A stretch of 64,000 bases of DNA from Hyphodiscus hymeniophilus (taxonomy: Eukaryota; Ascomycota; Leotiomycetes; Helotiales; Hyphodiscaceae), in NCBI GenBank assembly GCA_016508695.1, contig VNKQ01000013.1, positions 1,473,730-1,537,729 on the forward strand, read 5' to 3'. Under the pieces are notes generated by a model. It was not told where the DNA came from, searched no databases, and saw only the letters and a program-made list of their open reading frames with translations. This document shows positions 47,576 to 57,791 of the stretch, piece after piece; position 1 is the stretch's first letter; the number at the start of each line of letters is the position of its first letter. The translations under genes and the position numbers were made by a program.

Positions 47576-48750
47576 GGCTCTCGCAACTTGGAGGTAAATA
47601 AATAAGGGGTTTGAGCAGGCGAGGTAGGAATGGGTGTATGGCACTCTGGCTTAGATCTTGGAAAGGACAGGGCAATTCAAAGGGATTACTCGCTCCTGGT
47701 GTATATAATTTGTGGATTGCAAGTAATGATAGATGCTTGGAAAGAGAAAGGTCTTGATGTTTGATTGAGAAAAACAGTAGCTGGGGACACACCTGTATTG
47801 CCCAGTTCTAACGTCAACTAAGCTGTAAACCTCGGCATGATTCTCCACATTCTCCACATTCTCTGCTTTCATGAACTTTTCACGCTGATTACCTTGGGGC
47901 TCGTCAGCAATGAGAAAGCGGAGTACGGCAAGGGCACAAATGTATCCTGTAGGACCTGCTCAGATGCATCTCCCGAGTAGAGGACCTGTATACACTTAGT
48001 CTACTTAGATATAGGTCCACAAGATGAGAGCTCGAGAAAGCCGTTTTGGGGGTGTTCTACCTTGGTGTAGCTTGAATGCCACGCTCTGTATGATTCTATT
48101 AATGATTTTCAATCTCTATGTTATGAAATCAGTGCAGGCCTGGCATGTCTACACTTCCGTTGTGTAGACTGTGAGAAGTGTTTAGCCTGCTTATAAACAG
48201 CCCCCTCTCCTCTATAAGCGGGCCCCCTCCACGGATCTATGTAGGTCCCGTCTCGTATACATGCGCCCCTCTGCTTTGATAGGTACCCTCTCCTAGCCCA
48301 GCATGGAATTTACCTCACACAAGTGGGCCGAATACGAAGGCGGTGAGCCCAATGCATCAAGCAGGTCTGAAAACAGAGCCTCTAAAATCTCACATAAAGA
48401 CTTCCCCACCTCTCAACACATATTCTGCAGCTTCCCCATCTTCCCCATCTTCCCCATCTGCACAAGAACAACACCGCCGGCCATACTTGGACCTGCGACA
48501 GTATGCCACGAAGAAAACCGGCCCTGGATCACAATGATCCTTTACCCGCCACTGCGCGAGGCAACAACAGAGGCCGGGGAAAGGTGTTTCATTGTGGGCC
48601 CTGCCAGCGGACCTTCACTAAGGCTGAGCATCTTGAGGTTTGTTCCCAACACCGCAGACGAGAGTGGTCAGCTGACCCGATATGTAGAGACATGAGAGAA
48701 GCCGTAAGCTGCCCGGCTACTCGCATTACCGCCAAGAACATGGCTGACTT
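47576..48750. other. Divergent promoter region with possible upstream exon of the C2H2 factor
   Basis: The region lies between the alpha/beta hydrolase and the C2H2 regulator. Short tandem units occur at 47841-47866 (ATTCTCCAC x3) and 48431-48457 (CTTCCCCAT x3). From 48503 an ATG-started frame reads MPRRKPALD... and contains the first half of a C2H2 finger (CGPCQRTFTKAEHLE) ending near 48640. A degraded second half (LTRYVET, stop, EKP) follows near 48678-48705 in another frame. This may be a damaged extra 5' exon of the gene at 48751. Confidence 0.45.
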
Positions 48751-50862
48751 ATGCCCAAAGATCTGAAGCAGAAGCCGTTCACCTGTTTAACTTGCTCCAA
48801 GTCCTTCGGCCGGAAGGACGTGCTGTCGAGACATGAGAAGCTCCATGGACCCAGGCCGAGCTCAGAGATGGTAGAGAGAGCAGCGAGCCCTCATCATCGA
48901 CCAGTTGTGCCGCCTGCTGTGGTGGTCGAAGCTGCTGATGGAGTCCATGACCTTATGAACCAAGAGAGCGCGGTTGGCGCGTTCGACGGCGCTCCCTTGC
49001 AACAGACTCCCGTTCCGATCACGCGTCCAACTCCAGAAAACGTAATACCTCGTTCGCAGCCATGGATGGAGTCAGGAGACATGCTGGAAATACTGATGTC
49101 TGATTTTACCTCGTCATGGCCGACATCAATGCCTTTACCCGTCATGCCAGTTCATTCGTTTCTTCCAGCTTCAAATCCCAGTGTCCCTGACCAGCCCGTG
49201 ATCATTGATCATTTGTCGGGCCCACCAGATACAGCTGGACCCGGACATCAAGCCATGGATCAGATGAGCAGACTCATTGCAGAGCTTTCGGCCAGCTTGA
49301 CAGCGGAGATCCAAAGTAAAGGAATTACATCCGCGTTTCTTGACACCTGCGTCCATGTTTTCTTCGATCGCTTTATACCATCATTTCCAATATTAAATAA
49401 AGCAACGTTCATTTTTAGAGAGTCTAGCCATCCGCTATTACTGAATATTATGGCGTTAGGGTCCCTCTTCGTTGGGGCAAAGGATGCAACCCTAAAAGGA
49501 GAAAGTTTATGGAAACTGGCGCATACTGCTGTCGCCACTAACTGGTCCAAGCTCATGGCAACGAGAGGCCCACGGGATAGATGTAAAGGGGTTCAACTCA
49601 TCTTAACGGCGCTCACTGGGCAAACATATGCCATACTATCGCAGAACGAGGTCATACGATCTACTGCTCAAATCTTTCACGGTCTCGGCTTCTTTTGGGC
49701 AAAGCAGTGTGGCATGTATGAACAAGCAGACGCGCTCTCAACTCCTCCACTTGATGCAGGTGAAGCTGAAAAGCTCGAGGCGTGGAAAATCTGGATGGCT
49801 CGTGAGGTGCAAAATCGGGCTGTGCTGGGCCACTACATCTTGGATGGCCATATCGCTCAATTTTCTGGGAATTCTTCTTGCGCACGGCACGTCACAAACC
49901 CATTATATTTACCTGCATCGGACAGTGCGTTCATGGCAAAGAACGCCGACGATTGGATACGAGAAATGGGAAAGCTAAATTTTGCTTCCCGATCATTTCG
50001 AGAGATTTTTGTCTCGCTCTTTTCGCCGGATTCGTTAATGAAAGACATTTCGATTTCCAGTTTTGGCATGCGAGTCATTCTGGAAGGACTCCAGTCTTTG
50101 ATCTCAGACGTGCATGAGGCCAGTGGCCCTGCAATTGGAACACCTTCCAAATATGAGATTTCTCAGGCACTGCTGCGGCTATACAAGGAGCAACTATGTT
50201 CTGAAGATACGCTTTCAGTAGAGACTATGGAGCTCTTGATCAGATGGCATTCGGTCTGCCTCGAACTTGCCACACCCATGGCTAAGCTTTGCCGTAATAT
50301 GTGTGAATCATACTTCATACAACAGCAGCTTCACGATGGCACGGATCGAGTTGATGCCAACTTTGATCTCAACGGATGGACTCAAACGAGAGATGCTCGG
50401 CGCGCTCTTCTCCATGCCATGGCCATACAGGACATCATCGAGCGGCTGCCAATTGGCCGATCTCACGCTCTACACTTACCCACATGTGTTTTTGCGGCCA
50501 GCACTGTATATAGCGGATTTTCATTGGCAGGCACTTCGAATATTTTTTACCCTAGCCAATTTCTCTGGGACGATGTTTGGGCATTTGAGACAGCAAATGC
50601 CACACGAACTATGAGGCTCCAAGAGTCTGCCATTGACATGTATCTCCAAGGTAGATACCGCAGTGGAATTCCCGACACGAGGCCAAAGATTCTCATCTAT
50701 GATCTCAACTCACTACAAATTATGCTGAGTTCATTGTCACGGTGGGGCGTATCACATGAGATGTACTCAATTGTTCAGGGGTGGATTTCGGCTGCAACTC
50801 ATGACCATTACAATTATGGTACCGCACTCATCAACTCGTCCAGTGGGACATGGCCACGCTAG
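48751..50862 (+). CDS. C2H2 zinc-finger transcription factor with fungal_trans domain
   Basis: A 703-residue intact, intron-free frame from ATG 48751. One C2H2 finger stands at the N-terminus: Cys12, Cys15, His28, His32 in CLTCSKSFGRKDVLSRHEKLH-type spacing (CX2C-X12-HX3H). A linker of about 150 residues rich in Pro follows. The fungal-specific transcription-factor region starts near residue 195 (DTCVHVFFDRFIPSFPILNK, then NIMALGSLFVGAK) and runs through AWKIWMAREVQNRAVLGHYI. Paralogues usually have two fingers. The upstream sequence at 48503-48705 contains a broken finger, so the original start was probably further 5'. With one finger, DNA binding may be weakened. It is the only intact regulator in the 43.5-57.8 kb island and the natural candidate to control it. 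Confidence 0.88.
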   Translation: MPKDLKQKPFTCLTCSKSFGRKDVLSRHEKLHGPRPSSEMVERAASPHHRPVVPPAVVVEAADGVHDLMNQESAVGAFDGAPLQQTPVPITRPTPENVIPRSQPWMESGDMLEILMSDFTSSWPTSMPLPVMPVHSFLPASNPSVPDQPVIIDHLSGPPDTAGPGHQAMDQMSRLIAELSASLTAEIQSKGITSAFLDTCVHVFFDRFIPSFPILNKATFIFRESSHPLLLNIMALGSLFVGAKDATLKGESLWKLAHTAVATNWSKLMATRGPRDRCKGVQLILTALTGQTYAILSQNEVIRSTAQIFHGLGFFWAKQCGMYEQADALSTPPLDAGEAEKLEAWKIWMAREVQNRAVLGHYILDGHIAQFSGNSSCARHVTNPLYLPASDSAFMAKNADDWIREMGKLNFASRSFREIFVSLFSPDSLMKDISISSFGMRVILEGLQSLISDVHEASGPAIGTPSKYEISQALLRLYKEQLCSEDTLSVETMELLIRWHSVCLELATPMAKLCRNMCESYFIQQQLHDGTDRVDANFDLNGWTQTRDARRALLHAMAIQDIIERLPIGRSHALHLPTCVFAASTVYSGFSLAGTSNIFYPSQFLWDDVWAFETANATRTMRLQESAIDMYLQGRYRSGIPDTRPKILIYDLNSLQIMLSSLSRWGVSHEMYSIVQGWISAATHDHYNYGTALINSSSGTWPR

Positions 50863-51461
50863 ACAAACACGGGCTTGCGCTCTTGATCCCCGTATAGATC
50901 ATACATGTTTTTACATAGTAAAAAAAATCGTGTTAGCCGCTTTTGAGGCCATTTTGATACATTTGTGCTTTTACATTGAAAAGTTATGCTACCGTTCTTT
51001 TGCGATGTTTTTAGGGGATAGTGTGGATGAATCAGTGCTTAGCACATAGATGAAGGAGTTGAATGTTTATAGCTCGTAATGTGGCAGTGGTTGAATAGCT
51101 GTGGAGCTATGGGGAAGTGGGGAAGGGTGTAACTTCCAGATACAATTATAATCCATGTGCTTATTGTAAGATCACCGGCAGCTGTAGAGGTAATGATCTG
51201 TCTAGGCGTGAGCCTCAAGACAAGTGGGGAAGTGGGAAATGCTGCATCTGTGTACCTCATCCCCAAGAGCGTGTAAGCTTGAGAACTTTCTATGAACTGA
51301 AAGCCATCGGTCATTCTTGAGACAATTTTCTAAACTTGTTACTTGCCTTCAGTCTTCTCACCCAAGAGAAAATTGAAATCCTCATCGACCCCACGCCTTC
51401 AACTCCAATTGCTTTCACCCGTTCAACCCAACTATCGTATTCTAGTCCAGACCAAGTACTC
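50863..51461. other. Intergenic
   Basis: 3' flank of the C2H2 gene and promoter of the DAPG-hydrolase-like gene. Only short frames without motifs. Confidence 0.45.
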
Positions 51462-52160
51462 ATGGCTGTCTCCTCGAAATTTCAACCAGCACAGCTGAGC
51501 CCCCTGCTCCTCTCGGAAGCCCAGAAACTTCTCGAAACACCCTATCTCGCTCATGAAGGCGGCTACACCACAAATTCCGATGGAATGTACCACATCGCCG
51601 CTTCAACATACATGCCCCGCTGCAAAGGGGACATGATCGACTGGTGGTTCGGTTTCATCCACACCACCGACCAGTACAAGCTCTGGCACCCCAAAGACCA
51701 CGTCTTCAGCGACTGGGACGGGCCCCGCGACAACACCTCGACATACATCGGCGGGCACCACCTTGTCAAGGAATACATCGGCGGGCACCTCGACAGCCTC
51801 TGCATCTCCTTCCTGGACCCAAGCAAATACTTCGGCCCCGATTGGAAAGGCCTCTTTGCGAAGCATGGCTACTCGACGGCCGTGTGTGGGAGAGTGGCGA
51901 ACTGGGACCAGGAGACCAACGAGCGCGTGTATACTGGGCATCTGATCCACCTGGTCAAAGACGAAGACATAGGGTGCCGCATGCGCTCGAACTTCTGGCT
52001 GGGCGATGTTGATGGCCTCACGGAGCCTGCGGCCAGAGCCGCGGCTGTGCCTGGCCACTTGCCCGCTGGGCTGTGCAAGCATGCTACCGAGGAGATGGCT
52101 ATATTGGCATCTGTTCTTCCGGAGTTGTACGTCAAGTATTCTGGGAAGTCGGAGGTTTAG
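51462..52160 (+). CDS. DAPG/phloretin-hydrolase-like C-C hydrolase
   Basis: Intact single-exon gene of 232 residues from ATG 51462 (MAVSSKFQPAQL); the frame is open further upstream. It matches the 2,4-diacetylphloroglucinol hydrolase family (PF18089: bacterial PhlG and phloretin hydrolase), which cleaves the bond between an acyl group and a polyhydroxylated ring using a bound metal. Landmarks are KGDMIDWWFGFIHT, QYKLWHPKDHVFSDWD and a late KHATEEM. Candidate metal ligands are His76 or His80, Glu104, His160 or His163, and the pair His207/Glu211. Their order, and the four-residue spacing of the last pair, match the PhlG ligands as I remember them. It is shorter than PhlG. It has no signal peptide, so it is probably cytosolic. 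It is flanked by a regulator and a second hydrolase and is the key evidence for acyl-phenol breakdown here. Confidence 0.85.
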   Translation: MAVSSKFQPAQLSPLLLSEAQKLLETPYLAHEGGYTTNSDGMYHIAASTYMPRCKGDMIDWWFGFIHTTDQYKLWHPKDHVFSDWDGPRDNTSTYIGGHHLVKEYIGGHLDSLCISFLDPSKYFGPDWKGLFAKHGYSTAVCGRVANWDQETNERVYTGHLIHLVKDEDIGCRMRSNFWLGDVDGLTEPAARAAAVPGHLPAGLCKHATEEMAILASVLPELYVKYSGKSEV

Positions 52161-52510
52161 GGCTTTTCTAGTTATAAATTGACTGCTTTTGCCTCCTCGG
52201 ACATGGTGTATACGTATATGTAGAGATCTGCCAATCAAGCATCGTGGACTAGTAATAACCTTGAACGCATATTCTGACTCTGATTTTTGGAAAATGGTAA
52301 ATTGTTTTCTGGGGCTGGAGCCCCCAGAGACTCAATGAAGTAGTGCAATAGAAAAAACACTTTTGAACCCAGCTTCCATCACAAACAGACACAAACGCCG
52401 TATGGTAGCCGTTTGGAGGCACCGTCTAACTCGGTATTTCGAATGCCACTCTTTACCTTAAAAGATCCATTCAGAACAAGAAATTATTGCCAGATCCATA
52501 TCAGATCACT
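52161..52510. other. Convergent intergenic region
   Basis: 350 bp between the stop codons of the C-C hydrolase (plus) and the CocE-type hydrolase (minus). Nothing beyond 3' flanks is visible. Confidence 0.5.
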
Positions 52511-54753
52511 TTACTCCACGACCGGCAGGACAATATGGCTACTCATCTCCCCTGCTGCACCACCATGTAGCACCACAGTCACGTCTTTGTTCAAATCCTC
52601 GATTCCCTCTACAGTCAACGTCGCCTGATCCACAGGCGGGAACACAGACTCGTCGCGACCTGTAATACATACCCGGAACTTCTCACCCTTTCTGAACTGC
52701 ATCCCGATTGGTGTCATCCCAGGCTGCAGCTTGACTACCTCGCTCTCTTTGACCGGACTATACTCATTCATGCTATTTGTCGGAAACCCAGCAAGGGAAT
52801 CCTGGACTAACGCCCTTCTCGATACACGAATCTGGCCCGTTGGGCCTTCGTAGAAGAGCACGTTCAAGCCTTTTTGTAGGTGTAGTCTGTGCGCGGTGGT
52901 GATCAGAAATCTTTGATATGATTTCTCGTAGGGTATTTTCAGTTGCGAACCAACGCTGCCTGAGGTCAAGATCTTCTCACAGCGAAAGAAGAGGTCTGCA
53001 TCGCTAGCACCGATTAAAGAGACATCCAGCGAGATCTGGATGGGGCCGCAGAGGACCGTGTCCTTTTCGAAGGTATAGGTGAAGGCGAGCTCTTCGCTGG
53101 CGGCTTTGTAGCGGTTTTGCGAGCTTTGGGGGGAAATCGGGGACAAGCTTCCGCCGGCATTTGTGTCGAAAAAGAGACGGAGGGGTTTTGAACTTGGGAG
53201 AGGGAAGCTATCTGATTGTAGGTCTGAGCCGGTCTTCGGCAGTTCCTTAGCTGTGTCGACAATCTTGGCGCGGAATCGTGGGGTTGTGGGCCAGCTGTTT
53301 TTAATATCCTGTAATCAATGGTCAGATGGCTCTAAAGGAGATGATTGGAAAGGTACCTTTAAGTAGTAGTCAAAGAAGCGAAGCAGATCTGCTCTGTTAT
53401 CTTCGTCGTAATAGTCTGGCCATTCCTAATATGCGAATTAGCTCTTGAGCATCAGGCTTCTGGCGAATGTCACGAACCCAAGTGTCATGAATACGCAACC
53501 ATTTTTCGCTCTTTAGCTTTAGATAGCCACAAAATGTCCCAAAGGTGTGGATTGGGTTAGACCAGCTTCCGGTCACATAAGCTGGAACGGTGATATTCTA
53601 GGGTGCTGTCAGAAGAGCGTTCTCAAGAAGAATTGAAGTAAGGAGGGGCCAGTTCTTACTTCTACCTTAGCTCGCTTATCGGCGTGGTACTCGGTGAAGG
53701 TCTTGTGTTCCAGAGCCATTGCAACCGAGTTTTCCCAGGAGTTCTCTCCGGCGTTCACCTGCAGCAATTGCAGAGTGAAATTCAACCCGGGAGCTGTGAG
53801 TACGCCTCCCGCTGCCATGCCCTCTCCATATAAGTCTGATAAACCCTCCCACTAGGAAAGACCATAAGATTAGCTACATACTATCAAAATTGTATACTCA
53901 CGTGAATTGGGGACTCCTCACTGGTGCAATTGCTGCAAGATGTTTAGGTTGTTCGGCAGCAATGAACCACTACAAACGATCTGATTAGCAAGCACGAACA
54001 AGTCAAAGGAAAGCACTGCACGCTCAGAATACCTGAGAGATCGCCAAGTACGAGTTTCCGCTCAGCCCAACCTTCCCCGAGCACCAAGGCCGCGCTCCGA
54101 TCCAGTCGACGACATCAGATCCATCCCGGCCTTCCTGCGTCCCAAACTGACAGATATTGCCCTCGCTCTTTCCGACACCCCGTGGATCTGGGTTAACGAC
54201 CGCATAGTTTTGATTGACCCAGAAGCCTGGATCAGGAGCTTCCCATTTCTGGAGTTCAGAGAGCTTCCGTAGAGGAACGCCCATGCGGAAGGGGAAGTCG
54301 TCAAGGACCTGGTTGCCTTTGCCGCCCTGCTTGCCGTACGGAGACCATGCTACAAGTGCAGGATAGGTGATGCTCTCGTCGGCGGGTCTGTAGATGTCAA
54401 CATAGATGGTAGTACCATCTCGGAGCTGCGATGCGAGTCGTCAGCATCTGATCTTCGCTGCAGAGTCACGCTGTCGCGCTTGAACGTACCTGGACCTTCA
54501 CATCTCGCTCAAAGATGATTGCGCAGGGCAGCGGGAGACAGCCAGCTCTTCTCCTATATCCTTTTGGGAGGACCGTCGTCTTGGTGCCAAACTCTCCCCA
54601 GCGCGCCTTGGGGTTGGAAAGAGGTAGAGCCTTTGGCTGGCGGGGATCGCCAAAGATGATTCTGGTGCTTCCAACCTCCGTCGTCATGATCACCGTAGCA
54701 TAGCGACCTGTCAGGATCCCTGTGGACTTGTTGATCCGCGCTTCATAAACGAT
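52511..54753 (-). CDS. CocE/NonD (X-Pro dipeptidyl-peptidase S15) family hydrolase, start uncertain
   Basis: Exons by splice signals: 54753-54490, 54425-54033, 53969-53922, 53850-53660, 53597-53478, 53425-53357 and 53308-52511. The catalytic S15 domain shows LRDGTTIYVDIYRPAD, WSPYGKQGGKG, DPRGVGKSEG, and the nucleophile elbow GLSGNSYLAISQ. A cap region starts WEGLSDLY, and the PepX_C-type beta-sandwich domain ends in SSHIVLPVVE. Members hydrolyse esters or amides (cocaine esterase, glutaryl acylases). The exon sum is one short of a multiple of three. The break lies in exon 53850-53660 at plus 53820-53821, where CC would need to be CCC. Intron 53426-53477 has a GTTCGT donor. The first coding exon with its ATG lies upstream of 54753 and I could not fix it. 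Confidence 0.82.
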
Positions 54754-55465
54754 CTATATCGGCTCACACATTAGCCGGCACCTCGGTCTGGAATAAGCCC
54801 ATAAAGCGCCTTCTTGAGACACTGCCCACATCCCCACATCACACGCCCTTGCAGTCTTTGCTTCTTTTTCGCCGTGTTCTGGAAGTACTTTGTGATGAAA
54901 CAGTTGAATACAATCATCGGCTGCTGAAGTCATCCTCGGTCAAGTTATTGCCAAAGTCGAAGTAGCTAGTCCTCCACTTAGGCGACTGTATATACCAAAT
55001 ATCAGCTGGATGAAGGTCACGTGACCATAGACGTCCCGGCCAGCTCTCCAGGTGGGGAGGTGGGGAGGTGGGGAGGTGGGGAGGTGGGGATTTGCTCTCG
55101 CGTACCCCGGAATGTACCGCCCTCAAAGTTTCTGTACGGGATCGCATTTTCCAAAACAAACTCCAAACAATCCAGTCAGTCAATCAGCTGGTCATCCTGG
55201 CTCTTCACGCCCCCGCATTTCCGTGGCGGGCTGTGCGAGGGGAGAGCATAAACCCTGGGGAGATGGGGGAGATGACAAACTGCCCGGGGGAGGGGAAGCG
55301 TGCAGACAATATATTAAGACTGCATGTCTCAAGAGAGGCAGACTTGCATATACTTCAGACTACTTTTCAGACAGTGTTTTGAGAGCCCCCACTAAGCTGG
55401 AACTGGCCTATCAACCATCTGCCTTGATCATAAGCCTTCAGACAGCTCCTGTGCACGAGAGCAAC
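54754..55465. promoter_or_regulatory. Shared divergent promoter region of CocE-type hydrolase and TRI12-type transporter
   Basis: About 700 bp between two divergently transcribed genes, which probably contains the uncalled first exon of the hydrolase on the minus strand. It includes the AGGTGGGG octamer array at 55050-55089 and several G-rich stretches (GGGGGAGGGG near 55284), making the plus strand strikingly G-rich. Divergent arrangement in a putative cluster suggests co-regulation. Confidence 0.6.
55050..55089. repeat. AGGTGGGG octamer, 5 perfect tandem copies
   Basis: Five head-to-tail AGGTGGGG units (40 bp). Each carries a GGGG run separated by four bases, so the plus strand has the composition of a G-quadruplex former. 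Alternatively each unit resembles a GT/G-rich zinc-finger binding site. It lies about 380 bp upstream of the transporter ATG and about 300 bp upstream of the first recognised exon of the hydrolase. Confidence 0.9.
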
Positions 55466-57791
55466 ATGGGAATCAAGGAAGATGACACCTCGTTATCTAC
55501 TTCACCCCAAGGCGAGCTGGAAAACTCTCATCTTGAGTACGAGATGGTGGACCGAGTCAGCACTGAAAATGTCAACAACTACCACGGCTTGAACTCCAAA
55601 ACCGTACTGGTGTATATCGTAAGGCCGTCTGAGTACTGAGCAGCGTGGCATGGAGCTCACATAAATAGTCCCTCAACCTCATTGTCCTTTCCCAGTTACT
55701 GAGCTTGGTTGGATCTGGCGCCGTAGGTTAACAACCCTTCGATAGTCAGCGTCATGACTGACCTACGATTTAGTATGCTCGAGATGTCGTGGCCGTCGTT
55801 GGAGGGTCAGACAAGCTGATATGGCTGACATCACCGATCACCATCTTGACCTGCGTGCTCAGTCCTGCCGTGTCCCAAGCCGCGGATTACTGGGGAAGAA
55901 AATGGTTCATCGTCATCTTCAGTCTTCTCGGCGCCGTGGGAAGCATCATCATCGCTCGCTCGAACTCGATAGGCATGGCTATTGCCGGCACCGTTGTCAC
56001 CGGTCTGTCGTTTGGTTCGCAGCCCTTGTTGTACGCCGTGGCGTCGGAAATACTTCCTCGCAAGCTTCGTCCTGCCGCTCAGGCTGGTCTTAACCTCTTT
56101 GCCAATCTCGGTGGCATTATCGGATTGCTTTCCGGCTCCTTGCTGACGAGACACACACCCACGGGCTTCCGAACCTACTACGAAATCACCACCGGAATTC
56201 TGGCTTTGTCGGTGGTTCTGTTCGTCTTTTTGTATAACCCCCCTCGGAGAGCGTTGCAAACGAGTTTGAGTATGAACGAAAAGCTTCGAAAGGTAATCAC
56301 CACCCACCTTGAGTGTTTGTATAAAGCTTACGTTTACTAGCTTGATTGGGTTGGTTATGCCCTCCTGACGTTGGGTATCATACCGTTCACAATAGCTATG
56401 TCGTGGTCTCAAAACCCTTGTGAGTTTAGAGACAAATATCTACTTCAATTCTAAACTGTATAGACCAGTGGACGAATGCACACATCCTTGTACCCTTCCT
56501 TATGGGTATCGTATTTATTATCCTACTCGTCATTCACCAATGGAAGGTGAAGAAAGATGGCTTGTTTCACCATCAGCTCCTTAAGTAAGCCGACCAAAGT
56601 CGCTGGTGACCTTTTGCTAATGCCCGGCTAAGAAAAGATCGAAATTTTGGTCTGGCTATTATTCTTATCTTTGCAGAGGGGATGAGTGAGTATTCAAATC
56701 CTTAGCTAGAATTCCATTGCTAACCTGAAATACAGTCTTCTTCGTAAGGAAACTCGATACAATCTACTTCTATAGATTGTATGCTTATTTGTCTAGTCTG
56801 CCAACAACTTTTTCCCCTTTGAAATCACCGTCATCTTCGAATCCGACCCTTTCCTGGATGGCCTCAGGTAAGTCAAACGTAACCCACTACGAGACGGAGA
56901 TGCCAGACTGATACCGGAAACAGATTCTGCATTGGCTTCTTCACTGCGATTATAGTTCTAGTGCTTGTGGGAGCGTATTGTTCTATCAGGAAGAGCATTC
57001 GGTTCCCTACTGTCTCCGCCTTTGTCGCAACTGCCGTATTTAACAGTATGTTACTATGGTTGTCCTTCATCGACCGTGACTAACTCAAGTCAGTACTAAT
57101 GGCAACTGCTACGCGTTCGAGCGGCACCGCCATATGGGTGTACCCGATAATACTGGGTTACGGACTCGGAGTGTGCGTGACGTGTGTTGTTACCGCCGCA
57201 CAGCTAAGTGCAACACCGGCCCTGATGTAAGTTCTCAACACAACCATTGTGCTACAACGTCTCAGCCTACTAACCCATACTCAGATCTATATCCAGCGGT
57301 TTGATGATCGGCGCCCGCTCCTTCGGCGGCTCTGTTGGTCTAGCAATATGTAAGATGGGCACATTGCTCGCAGCAAAGCCATGCCTACTGACGCGCTCTC
57401 AGACAACGCCATCCTCAACGCCGAGCTCTCGAAAAGCCTGGGGCCAAACATCGGCGCCGTAGTCATCCCCCTGGGTCTTCACGCCTCCGACGTCCCAGGC
57501 TTCGTTACGGCTCTCGTGAACCAAGACGAAAAGGCACTCCTAGCAATCCCGGGGATCTCACTCCCCATCATTACGGCCGCGGTCGAGGCGCTGAAAGACA
57601 CCTTCCTGATCGCCTTTCGCCACGTCTGGATAGCGACCGCTGCTTTCGCCGCGGTGGGCGTCGTCGGTAATACCCCCCTCCCTCACCTGGCTGGCTTACA
57701 GCCTGCTAACGAGACAGTGTCTGCGTTCCTGGTCGACCCCGCGAAGGACATGAACCTTCACGTCGACGCGCCGCTGGATAAAGACGATTAG
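55466..57791 (+). CDS. TRI12-type major facilitator transporter
   Basis: Thirteen exons: 55466-55618, 55669-55722, 55774-56292, 56341-56419, 56464-56584, 56633-56685, 56736-56743, 56797-56867, 56924-57045, 57094-57226, 57285-57349, 57403-57666 and 57718-57791. They sum to exactly 572 codons, giving 571 residues with about 14 hydrophobic segments. All junctions are GT..AG and frame-consistent, including an 8-nt micro-exon (exon 7). Family text includes ARDVVAVVGGSDKLIWL, the loop QAADYWGRKW, a LPRKLRPAAQAGLN segment, SANNFFPFEI, and ARSFGGSVGLAIYNAIL. The C-terminus is short and charged (HVDAPLDKDD). This matches the fungal TRI12 / siderophore-like MFS group (PF06609), which exports toxins or metabolites across the plasma membrane by proton antiport. 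Likely substrate here: the compound metabolised by the neighbouring enzymes. Confidence 0.93.

Noticed and set aside
56633..56640. Apparent frameshift at the start of transporter exon 6
   Set aside because: On recounting, the acceptor at 56631-56632 followed by AAAA keeps the frame (Lys-Lys-Asp-Arg), so the gene is intact.
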